Positions 35,973-44,205 of a stretch of DNA of 64,000 bases are shown in pieces. A model generated the notes under the pieces. It ran no database searches, was not told the origin of the DNA, and saw only the letters and a program-made list of their open reading frames with translations. The position numbers and the translations under genes are program-made. Numbering within the stretch: position 1 is the first letter of the stretch; the number at the start of each line of letters is the position of its first letter. Origin of the DNA: Mycobacterium sp. DL440 (lineage in GTDB: Bacteria > Actinomycetota > Actinomycetes > Mycobacteriales > Mycobacteriaceae). The DNA is taken from positions 5,782,473 to 5,846,472 of the forward strand of contig NZ_CP050191.1 in assembly GCF_011745145.1 (NCBI RefSeq), in the 5' to 3' direction.

Positions 35973-36114
35973 CCATCGAGTTGGTGCGAGGTTCTCGGTT
36001 GTTCCCGGGCATGCCTTACGCCTACGCCGCGAAAGCACGGGGATCGGAATCGTTCTCGGATACCCCGATCAACCCGTTGAGGTCGAGGCGATCGCAGTAG
36101 TTCCGATCAACTGA
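35969..36114 (+). pseudogene. Internally deleted RidA/YjgF-family remnant
   Basis: The ATG at 35969 overlaps the VOC stop. The first codons read MTIELVRGSRLFPGMPYAYAA, like the N-terminus of mycobacterial RidA-family proteins, but the frame then drifts and stops near 36100. The next frame reads VLGYPDQPVEVEAIAVVPIN and stops at 36114, which matches the C-terminal strand of that family. About 145 nt remain of ~390, so the middle, including the catalytic Arg region, is lost. Its end overlaps the convergent beta-propeller gene by 8 nt. Confidence 0.6.
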
Positions 36115-37045
36115 CCGGCGTCAGGTCGATCCCGGCCGGGGGTTGGAGTCGTCGCAGTTTGCCATCGATGGCCGTGACATACAGGGCATTGCCTTCGGGC
36201 CCGCGAGCCACCCGCACCGAGGTCGGTCCGTTGGGCGGCAGGGAGAGTTTGCTCAGTCCTTTGGCTATCGTGCAGACACGGCCGGTGTCGGTGTTGACGG
36301 CGTAAACCTCGCCGGAGGTATCGCCCGCTACATACAGCGTCCCATCGCGGGTGGCCTGCATATCGTCGGAGCCGGCGAACAGACCGGGCAGCCGTGCCAC
36401 CGTCGAGGTGGCATTGGGTTTGTCGAGTGGCACACGCAAAACCGTTGACAGGGCCACATTTTCGGTGAAGATCGCCGTGCGTTCAGGGTTGAGGGCGAGA
36501 CCATTGGGCAATGGTGTGCCGGACCAGGACTTGGTGTGGCGCCCGGTGGCGGGGCTGTAGCGGTCGATGCCACGCGGCGGGAGAGTCAATTGCGAGAAGA
36601 TCAGGTCACCGTCCGGCAGGAACAGTAGGCCATTCGGCGCAGGTAGTCCGGTGAGCAATGTCGTCGCTTGACCGGTAGGCACGTCCAGGCGTTGCAGGGT
36701 GCCGGGCTTTGCGCCGAGGCCGTTTCCGGTCAGGAAATACAGACTGTTGCCCGAAAGTCGTAGGCCCGCCGGGTGATCGAGACCCGACAGCACCGTGGTA
36801 CTGGTTCCGCGGTCATCGACGTGGAGTAGTCGACCGTCGTTGATGGCGCTCAGATAGAAGCCGCCGCGGCCGTCCGGTTCGAGGTTCTCCAGGGCGCCGA
36901 GTCCGCTGGCCACCGTGGTCACCTGCCAGCGCTGACAGGCGCCGGTCCGCGCGTCGACACCGGGCGTCGCGCTCGCGGTCGGTGTGGCCGCCACGAACAG
37001 GGTCGCGATGGCGCATGCCGCGGCGCCAATGGTTTTCTGCAGCAT
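36107..37045 (-). CDS. Secreted SMP-30/gluconolactonase-like beta-propeller protein
   Basis: A 312-residue exported protein with a signal peptide (residues 1-27, ATPTASATPG). The mature chain shows about six propeller blades (repeats such as LENLEPDGRGGFYLSA, PNGLLFLPDGDLIFS, LPNGLALNPERTAIFTE, DDMQATRDGTLYVAG). The family includes lactonases and sugar-acid hydrolases; metal ligands were not verified. ATG 37045 has GAGGAG upstream. It is divergent from a TetR across a long palindrome. Confidence 0.85.
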   Translation of the reverse strand: MLQKTIGAAACAIATLFVAATPTASATPGVDARTGACQRWQVTTVASGLGALENLEPDGRGGFYLSAINDGRLLHVDDRGTSTTVLSGLDHPAGLRLSGNSLYFLTGNGLGAKPGTLQRLDVPTGQATTLLTGLPAPNGLLFLPDGDLIFSQLTLPPRGIDRYSPATGRHTKSWSGTPLPNGLALNPERTAIFTENVALSTVLRVPLDKPNATSTVARLPGLFAGSDDMQATRDGTLYVAGDTSGEVYAVNTDTGRVCTIAKGLSKLSLPPNGPTSVRVARGPEGNALYVTAIDGKLRRLQPPAGIDLTPVS

Positions 37046-37078
37046 CAAGGCACTCCTCAGACATCCCCACCCGAGTTT

Positions 37079-37111
37079 GATACCTTTTGGTATCAGATGC
37101 CAAAAGGTATC
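37079..37111. promoter_or_regulatory. 12-9-12 perfect inverted repeat, candidate TetR operator
   Basis: GATACCTTTTGG and CCAAAAGGTATC flank 9 bp. The left arm continues into TATC, forming an inner palindrome GATACC-TTTT-GGTATC. It lies between the beta-propeller and TetR genes and abuts the TetR ribosome-binding region (AAAAGG), so binding would block both. Confidence 0.75.
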
Positions 37112-37119
37112 ATGGACTC

Positions 37120-37734
37120 GTGCCGAAGGACGAGGGGCAATCGCAGCGGCCCGTGACGCGACGACGCGTCGAGACCCGTCAGCGGTTGCTGGATGCCGCC
37201 TTTTCGGTGTTCGCTGCAAAAGGCTTCGGGCGCACCAGAATCGATGACATCTGCCAGGCTTCGGGCTACACCAAAGGTGCCTTCTACTCGAACTTCGGAA
37301 CTCTCGATGAATTGTTCCTGGCTCTTTATCGCGAGCAGTCTCGTCAGAGCGCCGAGTACACCGTGAGGTTCCTGGCGGCCGAACCGTTCGACACGGTCGA
37401 GGCCACGATCCAGGCCTGGGCGCAGGCTCTGCCGATCAACCGGGACTGGCTGCTGATCAACACGGATTTCGTCCTGTATGCCGCCCGCCGGCCAGAGGTG
37501 CAGCTGGAACTGGCGACAGAACGTTCGCGGTTGCGTGAAGGTTTCGCCCACATGCTCGCCGAGCACATCGGCGAACGGGCGCCGGAACTTCCGCCGTCGC
37601 TGCCCACGCCGGCAGACCTGGCGCGGGCGCTGGTCACGGTCTATGACGGGGCCATCGCGCAGCTCATTCTCGACATGGACGAGGCGGCGGTGCGACAGCA
37701 CTTCGCGGATATCGCCAGTGCACTGTTCCGGTAG
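37120..37734 (+). CDS. TetR-family regulator
   Basis: A 204-residue regulator with helix-turn-helix RIDDICQASGYTKGAFYSNFGTLDELF. The frame opens at 37087 inside the palindrome; GTG 37120 is the more likely start. It probably represses itself and the divergent secreted beta-propeller gene through the operator at 37079-37111. The 155-bp gap after it shows nothing notable. Confidence 0.9.
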   Translation: MPKDEGQSQRPVTRRRVETRQRLLDAAFSVFAAKGFGRTRIDDICQASGYTKGAFYSNFGTLDELFLALYREQSRQSAEYTVRFLAAEPFDTVEATIQAWAQALPINRDWLLINTDFVLYAARRPEVQLELATERSRLREGFAHMLAEHIGERAPELPPSLPTPADLARALVTVYDGAIAQLILDMDEAAVRQHFADIASALFR

Positions 37735-37889
37735 AACTCACACACCGGCTGACGTCAGTGTGAACGACTCCTCGCCGGACGGATACTGCCGGGAAACTGG
37801 ATTGCCGAGCGGCGCTGCGACCGTTGGGCGATGACGGCAGACCCTACTCGCAATTGAAGGCCATCGATGATCGTCTCAATACGGCCGGG

Positions 37890-38687
37890 TCAGCGCCTTG
37901 CGCCCTGCCATACGGTGTCGAACGGTGCGTCGCCGCTGATCCGATCGACGATTCCGGCGGTGGTGAACTCCTTGGCCTGGCGCGCCGCCTCGGGGACGCT
38001 GGACCCCTTGGCCAGCGCAGCGGTGATGGCCGCTGCCAGCGTGCATCCCGCGCCGGCGACCCGGGCGTGTCCGACCTTCGGCGCGCGCAGGATCTCGGCG
38101 TCGTGGCCGTCGAAGAGGACATCGACTGCGTCGTCACCGGGAAACTCGACCCCGCCCTTCACAAGGACGTGGGCCGGTCCGAGATCGGATATGCGTCGGG
38201 CCGCCTCGACGAGATCGTCGATCGAGGAGATCGCGTCCATCCCGGCGAGGGTGCCTGCCTCGAACAGGTTGGGGGTGACGACCGTCGCCAGCGGCAGGAT
38301 CTGGCGACGCAGTGCGGTGTCGGTGTCGAGCGCGGCGCCGGGTTCCTGCCCTTTGCAGATCAGGACGGGGTCGACAACGATGTGCCGCCATGATTGCCGG
38401 GCAAGAGCCTCTGCGACGACGTCGATGGTTGCGGGAGTGCCGAGCATGCCGATCTTGACGACATCGAGGTTGTACGCCGACGTCGCCGCCTCGATCTGAT
38501 CGGCGATGACCTGGGGGTCGACGGGCACGAATCGGTGGCCCCAGTTCGCCTTCGGATCGAACGACACGATGCAGGTCACCGTGCCTACGCCGTACGTGCT
38601 GAACTCCTGAAAGGTGCGCAGGTCAGCTTGGAGGCCGGCGCCGCCGGTGGCTTCGGATCCGGCGATGACATACGAGAGGTCGACCAC
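37890..38687 (-). CDS. ThiD/PdxK-like kinase (hydroxymethylpyrimidine or pyridoxal kinase)
   Basis: A 265-residue ribokinase-superfamily kinase. Conserved blocks are IAGSEATGGAGLQADLRTF, VVDPVL, VTPNLFEAG, VLVKGG and the anion-hole loop GAGCTLAAAI. This arrangement is shared by HMP-P kinase and by pyridoxal kinases. The Gln/Met positions that separate them were not assigned. No thiamine genes are adjacent, and a housekeeping thiD probably exists elsewhere. Confidence 0.85.
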   Translation of the reverse strand: MVDLSYVIAGSEATGGAGLQADLRTFQEFSTYGVGTVTCIVSFDPKANWGHRFVPVDPQVIADQIEAATSAYNLDVVKIGMLGTPATIDVVAEALARQSWRHIVVDPVLICKGQEPGAALDTDTALRRQILPLATVVTPNLFEAGTLAGMDAISSIDDLVEAARRISDLGPAHVLVKGGVEFPGDDAVDVLFDGHDAEILRAPKVGHARVAGAGCTLAAAITAALAKGSSVPEAARQAKEFTTAGIVDRISGDAPFDTVWQGARR

Positions 38688-38778
38688 GTGGGTGAGCGTA
38701 CGCCAGCGCTACGAGCGTCCAACGTGAGCTCGGCGGATACTGGCGTAAGTTGCTGCGCTCTTGAGAGGTGGGAGGACT

Positions 38779-39621
38779 ATGTCGCGTCGTCGTGCATTCG
38801 CCCAGGTCGACGTGTTCTCCCGGACCCCGTACCTCGGCAACCCGGTCGCGGTCGTGCTCGACGCCGAAGGCCTCGATGACGTTGCGATGCAAAGACTTGC
38901 ACGCTGGACCAACCTGTCGGAGACGACCTTCGTGCTGCCCCCGACGAATCCCGAGGCCGACTACCGTCTGCGCATCTTCACTCCGGGTAGCGAGCTTCCG
39001 TTCGCCGGGCACCCGACGCTCGGTTCCGCACACGCCTGGCTCGGCCACGGCGGACAATCCCACCGCGAGGGACACGCCGTGCAGGAATGCGGTGCCGGCC
39101 TCGTCGAGATCCGGCAGCGGGACGCCGAGTTGTACTTTCAGGCGCCACCGACGCTGCGGTCCGGGCTACTTGAGGACGAGTATCTGGATCGGATCGTCGA
39201 CGCTTTCGGCCTGGCACGAGCAGACGTCCTCGCGCACCAGTGGGCGGACAACGGTCCGGGCTGGGCCGTCCTCGTACTGGGTAGCGCACAGCAGGTGCTC
39301 GAACTGGAACCCGATTTCACTCGGATTCCCACGGCCATGGTCGGTGTCATCGGCCCGTACCCGACTGGATCGCCGCACAACTACGAGATGCGGACGTTTG
39401 CACCGGGCGTGGGGGTTCCCGAGGATCCGGTGTGCGGCAGCATGAATGCCTCGGTGGGGCAGTGGCTTACGAGTACCGGTGCAGCACCGGCGGCGTACCG
39501 GGTCTCTCAGGGCGCGCGGCTCGGTCGGGCCGGCGAGATCAGCGTGCGGTCTGAATCCGATGGGTCGGTCTGGGTCGGCGGTGTCACCACCACCTGCATC
39601 GAAGGCGCCGTGAACCTCTGA
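38779..39621 (+). CDS. PhzF-family isomerase/epimerase-like protein
   Basis: A 280-residue protein with the two-lobed PhzF pattern: FAQVDVFSRTPYLGNPVAVV at the N-terminus, LSETTFVLPP with the conserved Glu, FAGHPTLGSAHAWL, and the second-lobe EDPVCGSMNASVGQWL. The family catalyses acid-base isomerisations, as in phenazine synthesis; most members have no known substrate. ATG 38779 follows GGGAGGA. No phenazine genes are nearby. Confidence 0.9.
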   Translation: MSRRRAFAQVDVFSRTPYLGNPVAVVLDAEGLDDVAMQRLARWTNLSETTFVLPPTNPEADYRLRIFTPGSELPFAGHPTLGSAHAWLGHGGQSHREGHAVQECGAGLVEIRQRDAELYFQAPPTLRSGLLEDEYLDRIVDAFGLARADVLAHQWADNGPGWAVLVLGSAQQVLELEPDFTRIPTAMVGVIGPYPTGSPHNYEMRTFAPGVGVPEDPVCGSMNASVGQWLTSTGAAPAAYRVSQGARLGRAGEISVRSESDGSVWVGGVTTTCIEGAVNL

Positions 39622-39721
39622 TCCGTCAATCAACGACGGGCGTCGGGGCACCAAAGTTTTTGACAATTCAACAGCTCTTCGAAAGCGTGGGGGCGACCGC
39701 TTGTTATGTTGCGGTGCGAAG

Positions 39722-39747
39722 GCTCAGATCCCTCCGGGGGTCTGAGC
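39722..39747 (+). promoter_or_regulatory. Hairpin GCTCAGA/TCTGAGC in the leader region of the lipoprotein gene
   Basis: A 7-bp stem with a partly complementary CCC/GGG inner part lies in the 267-bp gap 39622-39888. No U-run follows, so it is not a classical terminator. It may be a transcription terminator of the mycobacterial type or part of a 5' leader. A TTGACA hexamer occurs at 39660-39665. Nothing else in the gap is supported. Confidence 0.35.
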
Positions 39748-39888
39748 AGTTGCTGCGTTCTGCGGAACCGGGGTGTGCCGTCCTCTCCTCAATCCGAATT
39801 ATTGTGCATCACTAGGATTTAGTGGCGTATGCGCGCGTTCTCCGGCAACCGGCAGCGTAAATTATTGTTAGCTGATAGCGTCGGCCGC

Positions 39889-40401
39889 ATGAAGCTCGTG
39901 CAAAGTATGGCCGTAGCTGCGGCGGCACTGGCGGTCTTTGGCGCCGCCGCATGTAGCAGCGCGTCCACTGATCAGGCCCCGTCCACCACGTCCGTCCCGG
40001 GCACGTCGTCGCCCGCCAACCCGGCCAGATCGCCGGGGGCTACCCATCCGGCTGCTCCTGGCGCTTCCCAGCCCGGCGCCCCTAGTCAGCCGATGATGCC
40101 TAATCCCAACGGCGATGGCTCGATGGTGCCGTGTGAGGGCACGATCTGCACGAATCCGAATCACGGGGCCGGTGACAACCCGGATGAGAATGGTGGTGCG
40201 GTGATGCCGAACCCGAATGGGGACGGCTCGGACGTCCCGTGTGAGGGCACGATCTGCACCAATCCGGATCACGGGGCCGGTGACAACCCGGATGAGAATG
40301 GTGGTGCGGTGATGCCGAACCCGAATGGGGACGGCTCGGACGTGCCGTGTGAGGGCACGATCTGCACCAATCCGAATCACGGGGCCGGTGACGACGGGTA
40401 G
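39889..40401 (+). CDS. Lipoprotein with 36-residue tandem repeats
   Basis: A 170-residue secreted lipoprotein. ATG 39889 begins a short signal peptide with lipobox FGAAAC. A Thr/Ser/Pro/Ala-rich linker follows, then almost three tandem copies of a 36-residue unit containing MPNPNGDGS, VPCEGTICTNP and HGAGDNPDENGG. Each unit has two Cys (CEGTIC) and an Asp/Asn-rich loop that could bind calcium. I do not recognise a named family. Convergently overlaps the TetR gene by 25 nt. Confidence 0.78.
   Translation: MKLVQSMAVAAAALAVFGAAACSSASTDQAPSTTSVPGTSSPANPARSPGATHPAAPGASQPGAPSQPMMPNPNGDGSMVPCEGTICTNPNHGAGDNPDENGGAVMPNPNGDGSDVPCEGTICTNPDHGAGDNPDENGGAVMPNPNGDGSDVPCEGTICTNPNHGAGDDG
40093..40401 (+). 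repeat. 108-bp coding tandem repeat, 2.9 copies
   Basis: Units start at 40093, 40201 and 40309; the last is cut at 93 bp by the stop codon. Units 2 and 3 are almost identical at DNA level, while unit 1 differs in several synonymous positions. Near-identity suggests recent duplication or ongoing copy-number change by slippage or recombination. Confidence 0.92.
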
Positions 40402-40997
40402 GCCGTGCGAGCCGACACGGCCGGCGCCACCCAGTCTCGGAGGTAGGTGCGTAGTCCGGCATCCCGGCGGGACGGCCCCCCAGGGTCGATGATGAACGAC
40501 TGCAGTGTCCTCAGCATGAACTCCACCAGCTGATCGAGCTCGTCGCCCTCGAATCCGACTGCCGGCCAATCGATATCGAAGCGATGCAGGATCGACTTGC
40601 CGAATTCGATGGCGAGCTCAGATGTGACGCCTGCCGTGAACGCACTGGCCTTGCCGGGCTGCAGGACCAGGCTCAGGTACCGGTCGTGCGGGATCTGTTC
40701 AGCGGTGTACGCGATCCCCTCCACGACGGCTTCACTGGGGTCGCTGATCGAGCCCAGTTCGGCGGCCAGTCGATCGAGGAAACCGTCCACCGACGACACG
40801 GCGGTGGCGACCATGAGGCTCTCCTGCGTGGGGAAGTAGCGATACACCGTTTGGCGCGTCACCCCGAGGGCCTGGGCCACCTCGGAGACGCTCACGGTGC
40901 CGCGTGTATCGATCGCCGTCCGTGCCGCGTCGATGATGCGGCCGACGGCTTCGTCGTCGTCGGCGGGAATGTCTCCCGACCATCCGTGCCTGCGCAT
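40377..40997 (-). CDS. TetR-family regulator
   Basis: A 206-residue regulator with helix-turn-helix VSVSEVAQALGVTRQTVYRYFPTQESLM. ATG 40997 is chosen; the frame continues into the divergent oxygenase gene. It probably represses the divergent Rieske oxygenase, since an inverted repeat overlaps that gene's likely -35/-10 region. Confidence 0.9.
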   Translation of the reverse strand: MRRHGWSGDIPADDDEAVGRIIDAARTAIDTRGTVSVSEVAQALGVTRQTVYRYFPTQESLMVATAVSSVDGFLDRLAAELGSISDPSEAVVEGIAYTAEQIPHDRYLSLVLQPGKASAFTAGVTSELAIEFGKSILHRFDIDWPAVGFEGDELDQLVEFMLRTLQSFIIDPGGPSRRDAGLRTYLRDWVAPAVSARTAYPSSPAP

Positions 40998-41029
40998 GCG
41001 TTGATCGTCGCACGAATGACGTTTCCATC

Positions 41030-41063
41030 TTGACAATACAGTCGATAGACATTGTATGGTCAA
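41030..41063 (+). promoter_or_regulatory. Inverted repeat overlapping a likely promoter of the Rieske gene
   Basis: TTGACAATACA (41030-41040) and TGTATGGTCAA (41053-41063) form an 11-bp inverted repeat with one mismatch. The left arm contains a perfect -35 hexamer TTGACA, and TGTATG lies 17 bp further as a possible -10. A TetR bound here would block polymerase. Confidence 0.6.
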
Positions 41064-41066
41064 ATT

Positions 41067-42230
41067 ATGACTGTCAGCCCAGCGAGCAGCACCGATGAGG
41101 AACTGACCCGCCGCGCTCTGCGGCATGCCGTCGCGGGAACGACGGATATGGCCGACCGGGTGCTGAAGGTGCCGTTGCACTACTACCGGGATCCGAAGAT
41201 CACCGAGATCGAGGAATCCCAGATCCTGCGGCGCGTCCCGCTGGCCATCGTGCCGTCGGTCCAGATCGCGGCGAACAACGATTTCGTCGTCCGCTCGGTA
41301 CTCGGGGACTCCCTGCTGGTCACCCGGGACCGCACTGGAGCCAGCCACGTTTTCCTCAACTACTGCCGCCACCGCGGCGCCATGCCGGCCTGCGGATCCG
41401 GCAACGCGTCGCGCTTCGTCTGCCCGTATCACGCGTGGACCTACCGCAATACCGGGGAATTGTTCATGGTGCCGGGCAAGGCCGGCTTCGACACGATGGA
41501 CGTCGCGGAGTATGGCCTGGTGGAGCTGCCGTCCGAAGAACGTCACGGCTTCGTCTGGGCAGTCCTGACCGCGGACGCGACAATCGACCTCGACGCCCAT
41601 TTGGGGCCGCTCGGACCTGAACTGGCGCAATGGAATTACGAGACCTACGGTTACCACACCGACCGCGAGTTCTCTTCAGAGGTGTCGTGGAAGGGCGCGC
41701 TCGAGGCGTTCGCCGAGGGTTACCATTTCCCGTTCGTCCACGGCGAGAGTCTGATTGGGCAGAACACCCTGCCGAACACCGCGATCTACGACGAGTTCGG
41801 CAGGCACCACCGCATCGGCTTCCCGTTCAACTGGATCAAGAATCTCTCTGATGATCCGAGTGCCTCGTTCGACCCGTCGGCCAACATGGGCGTCATCTAC
41901 TGGGTGTATCCCAACCTCATCCTGGCGAACAGCCCGGTCGGGGTCGAGATCATCGACATGTTGCCTGAGGGCGAACCCACCCGCTGCACGGTGCGGCACA
42001 GCTGGATGGGGCGGGTCCCGGCGACGAATGACGACATGCGAGCGGCGTACGACGCTGTCTATGAAGGAGTTCACGCCGCAGTGCGCGACGAGGACTTCGC
42101 CATGCTGCCGCAATGCGGGGAAGGGGTCCGGCACGGTCAGCATGACCACATGATCATCGGCCGCAACGAAATTGCGGTGCAGCACATGATCAAGGTGTTC
42201 GCCCGGGAACTGGGTGTCGCGCTGGCCTAG
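41067..42230 (+). CDS. Rieske non-heme iron oxygenase, alpha-subunit type
   Basis: A 387-residue aromatic-ring or steroid-type hydroxylating oxygenase. The Rieske cluster ligands are Cys100/His102 (CRH) and Cys119/His122 (CPYH). The mononuclear iron site follows in EGYHFPFVH, with a later acidic ligand expected. No ferredoxin, reductase or beta subunit is next to it. ATG 41067 is chosen. A VOC protein lies convergently downstream. Confidence 0.92.
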   Translation: MTVSPASSTDEELTRRALRHAVAGTTDMADRVLKVPLHYYRDPKITEIEESQILRRVPLAIVPSVQIAANNDFVVRSVLGDSLLVTRDRTGASHVFLNYCRHRGAMPACGSGNASRFVCPYHAWTYRNTGELFMVPGKAGFDTMDVAEYGLVELPSEERHGFVWAVLTADATIDLDAHLGPLGPELAQWNYETYGYHTDREFSSEVSWKGALEAFAEGYHFPFVHGESLIGQNTLPNTAIYDEFGRHHRIGFPFNWIKNLSDDPSASFDPSANMGVIYWVYPNLILANSPVGVEIIDMLPEGEPTRCTVRHSWMGRVPATNDDMRAAYDAVYEGVHAAVRDEDFAMLPQCGEGVRHGQHDHMIIGRNEIAVQHMIKVFARELGVALA

Positions 42231-42239
42231 CTTCCGGGC

Positions 42240-42791
42240 TCACCTGCCCGGCAAGGTCCTTCTGGCCTGCAGGGTGATGCCGGGCACCGTGTTCGCCAGG
42301 TCTGGACGCTGCTTGCCGAAGGCCCGGATGGTCCGATAGAAGGCCCACAGCTGCCGCGGAGATGGAACTTTCGGCACCCAGGCCAGCTCCCAGTGGATTC
42401 CGTTGATCGGGTCGTCGAAGAACACGGCGTAGTAGCCGGGCCAGTACTGCGGGTAGTCCTTGGGCTCGTCGGTGACCGGGATGCCCCGGGCAATCAGGAA
42501 GCCGCGATGAAAGCGGTCGATTTCCTTCCTGTTTCGGGCCCACAGTGCGATGTGATTGATCCCGACGGCCTGGTCGGTGTGGGTGAGCTTCTCCCCGGTG
42601 AATGCGGGCTGAATGCCGATGTAACTGTGTGGGTTGGCGAATCGCGTCATGTAGTAGATGGACTGGTATTCCATGTTCAGCGACGAGAAGCTGCTGTACC
42701 CGAGCCAGCCGAGCATCCCGTCGTAGAACTCGATCGATTTGTCATAGTCCAAGACCGCGAACTCGACATGACTCACTCCGCGCCACCGCAT
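42240..42791 (-). CDS. VOC-superfamily (glyoxalase/bleomycin resistance-like) protein
   Basis: A 183-residue protein with a VOC fold: HVEFAVLDYDKSIEFYDGMLGWLG at the N-terminus and NHIALWARNRKEIDRFHRGF, FFDDPINGIHWELAW in the second half. The likely metal ligands are His9, His in NHIALW and Glu in HWELAW. ATG 42791 (MRWRG) is preferred over 42803. A 6-5-6 inverted repeat lies just upstream. Confidence 0.82.
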   Translation of the reverse strand: MRWRGVSHVEFAVLDYDKSIEFYDGMLGWLGYSSFSSLNMEYQSIYYMTRFANPHSYIGIQPAFTGEKLTHTDQAVGINHIALWARNRKEIDRFHRGFLIARGIPVTDEPKDYPQYWPGYYAVFFDDPINGIHWELAWVPKVPSPRQLWAFYRTIRAFGKQRPDLANTVPGITLQARRTLPGR

Positions 42792-42812
42792 CGTGCCCCC
42801 CAAAGAGTCGAC

Positions 42813-42829
42813 TACTACTGAATGTAGTA
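42813..42829. promoter_or_regulatory. TACTAC-5-GTAGTA inverted repeat upstream of the VOC gene
   Basis: A perfect 6-5-6 inverted repeat about 22 bp upstream of the VOC start. The rest of the 42830-43088 gap contains no convincing gene: open frames there lack recognisable features. CTAC/GTAG half-sites resemble those near the BlaI module 20 kb away, which may be coincidence. Confidence 0.4.
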
Positions 42830-43088
42830 CTGCGCGGGTGCGCTGTGAAGGCCTTTGTGCGTGCCGCTTTCTGCACCTGGGTCGCGATCGTCGAGTGCGA
42901 GCAGCCCTGGGGTGGAAAACTGCGCATCAGCCGTCCCAGGCCCTGACGAGGATCAGCGGCTGATTGTGGCCAACCCCCGCTCAATTTCTGCCAGTAACGG
43001 CCGCTGACAGACGACATGAGCGAGGGGCATCCACACGGGGTGTCCCTCGCTTTCGTTGGTGGCCAATCGTCAAACGTAGGGTGGCGGA

Positions 43089-44183
43089 ATGACCACCACT
43101 CACCGGCTTGCAGTGATCCCGGGCGACGGTATCGGTAAGGAAGTGGTCCCCGAGGGCCTCAAGGTGCTGGAGTCGGCAGCGGCCGCCTTCGGTTTCGCCA
43201 TCGACTATGAACAGTTCGATTACGCGTGTGCAGAGTACTACGCCGACACCGGCGCCATGCTGCCCGAAGGGTGGTTCGACGAATTGGGCCGCTTCGATGC
43301 GCTCTTCTTCGGCGCCGTCGGCTGGCCGGACGTTGTGCCCGACCATATTTCGCTGTGGGGCAGTCTGTTGCAGTTCCGTCGGCACTTCGACCAGTACGTC
43401 AACCTACGTCCGGTCAAATTGATGCCGGGGGTGCGAAGTCCGCTGGCCGGGAGAGGGCCAGGCGACGTCGACTTCGTTGTCGTACGGGAGAACACCGAAG
43501 GCGAGTACTCGAGTATCGGCGGCAAGATGTTCGAGGGCACGGACCGCGAGACGGTAGTGCAGGAGACGGTGATGACCCGGATCGGAGTCGACCGGATCCT
43601 GAAGTACGCGTTCGAGCTTGCCCAACGTCGGCCCGAGAAACACCTGACCTCGGCGACGAAGAGCAACGGTATCTCCATCACGATGCCGTACTGGGACGAG
43701 CGCGTCGAGCAGATGAGTGAGAGGTTCCCCGATATCAATGTGGACAAGTACCACATCGATATCCTCGCGGCGAATTTCGTTCTGCATCCCGATTGGTTCG
43801 ACGTCGTTGTCGCGAGCAACCTCTTCGGTGACATCCTGTCTGACCTGGGGCCCGCGTGCACCGGCACGATCGGTATCGCTCCCAGCGGGAACATCAATCC
43901 GGAACGGCGATTTCCGAGTCTATTCGAGCCGGTTCACGGTTCCGCACCCGATATCGCCGGACGTGGAGTCGCCAATCCGATCGGTCAAATATGGAGCGCG
44001 TCGTTGATGCTCGACCACCTCGGTGAACCTGATGCCGCAGCGGCGATCCTGAAAGCCGTCGAGGATGTGCTGGCCCGCGGCGGCGACATCCTGACCTCCG
44101 ACATGGGTGGAGCCGCGACGACGAGCGCATTAGGGGACGCGGTCCGTGACCAGCTGCAGGCGAATATCGCTGGTTTGCAGTAG
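43089..44183 (+). CDS. Tartrate/D-malate dehydrogenase-like (isopropylmalate dehydrogenase family)
   Basis: A 364-residue NAD-dependent beta-decarboxylating dehydrogenase. Blocks PGDGIGKEVVPEGLKVLE, RENTEGEYSSIGG, the Lys/Tyr substrate region, NVDKYHIDILAANFVLHPDWFDVVVASNLFGDILSDLG and GIAPSGNINPE fit tartrate dehydrogenase/decarboxylase rather than LeuB. It oxidises and may decarboxylate hydroxy-acids such as tartrate or D-malate. Stands alone. Confidence 0.88.
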   Translation: MTTTHRLAVIPGDGIGKEVVPEGLKVLESAAAAFGFAIDYEQFDYACAEYYADTGAMLPEGWFDELGRFDALFFGAVGWPDVVPDHISLWGSLLQFRRHFDQYVNLRPVKLMPGVRSPLAGRGPGDVDFVVVRENTEGEYSSIGGKMFEGTDRETVVQETVMTRIGVDRILKYAFELAQRRPEKHLTSATKSNGISITMPYWDERVEQMSERFPDINVDKYHIDILAANFVLHPDWFDVVVASNLFGDILSDLGPACTGTIGIAPSGNINPERRFPSLFEPVHGSAPDIAGRGVANPIGQIWSASLMLDHLGEPDAAAAILKAVEDVLARGGDILTSDMGGAATTSALGDAVRDQLQANIAGLQ

Positions 44184-44205
44184 GTCTCGGGCGATCGCCT
44201 ATACC

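Noticed and set aside
39722..39747. Hairpin considered as an intrinsic terminator of the PhzF gene
   Set aside because: It lies about 100 bp after the stop with no U-run; kept only as an unassigned hairpin.
40093..40401. Regular repeats considered as a CRISPR-like array
   Set aside because: Contiguous in-frame coding repeats of 108 bp without spacers; they belong to the lipoprotein.
42602..43017. Open frames in the gap between the VOC and tartrate dehydrogenase genes
   Set aside because: No start signal, family pattern or codon preference; treated as intergenic.
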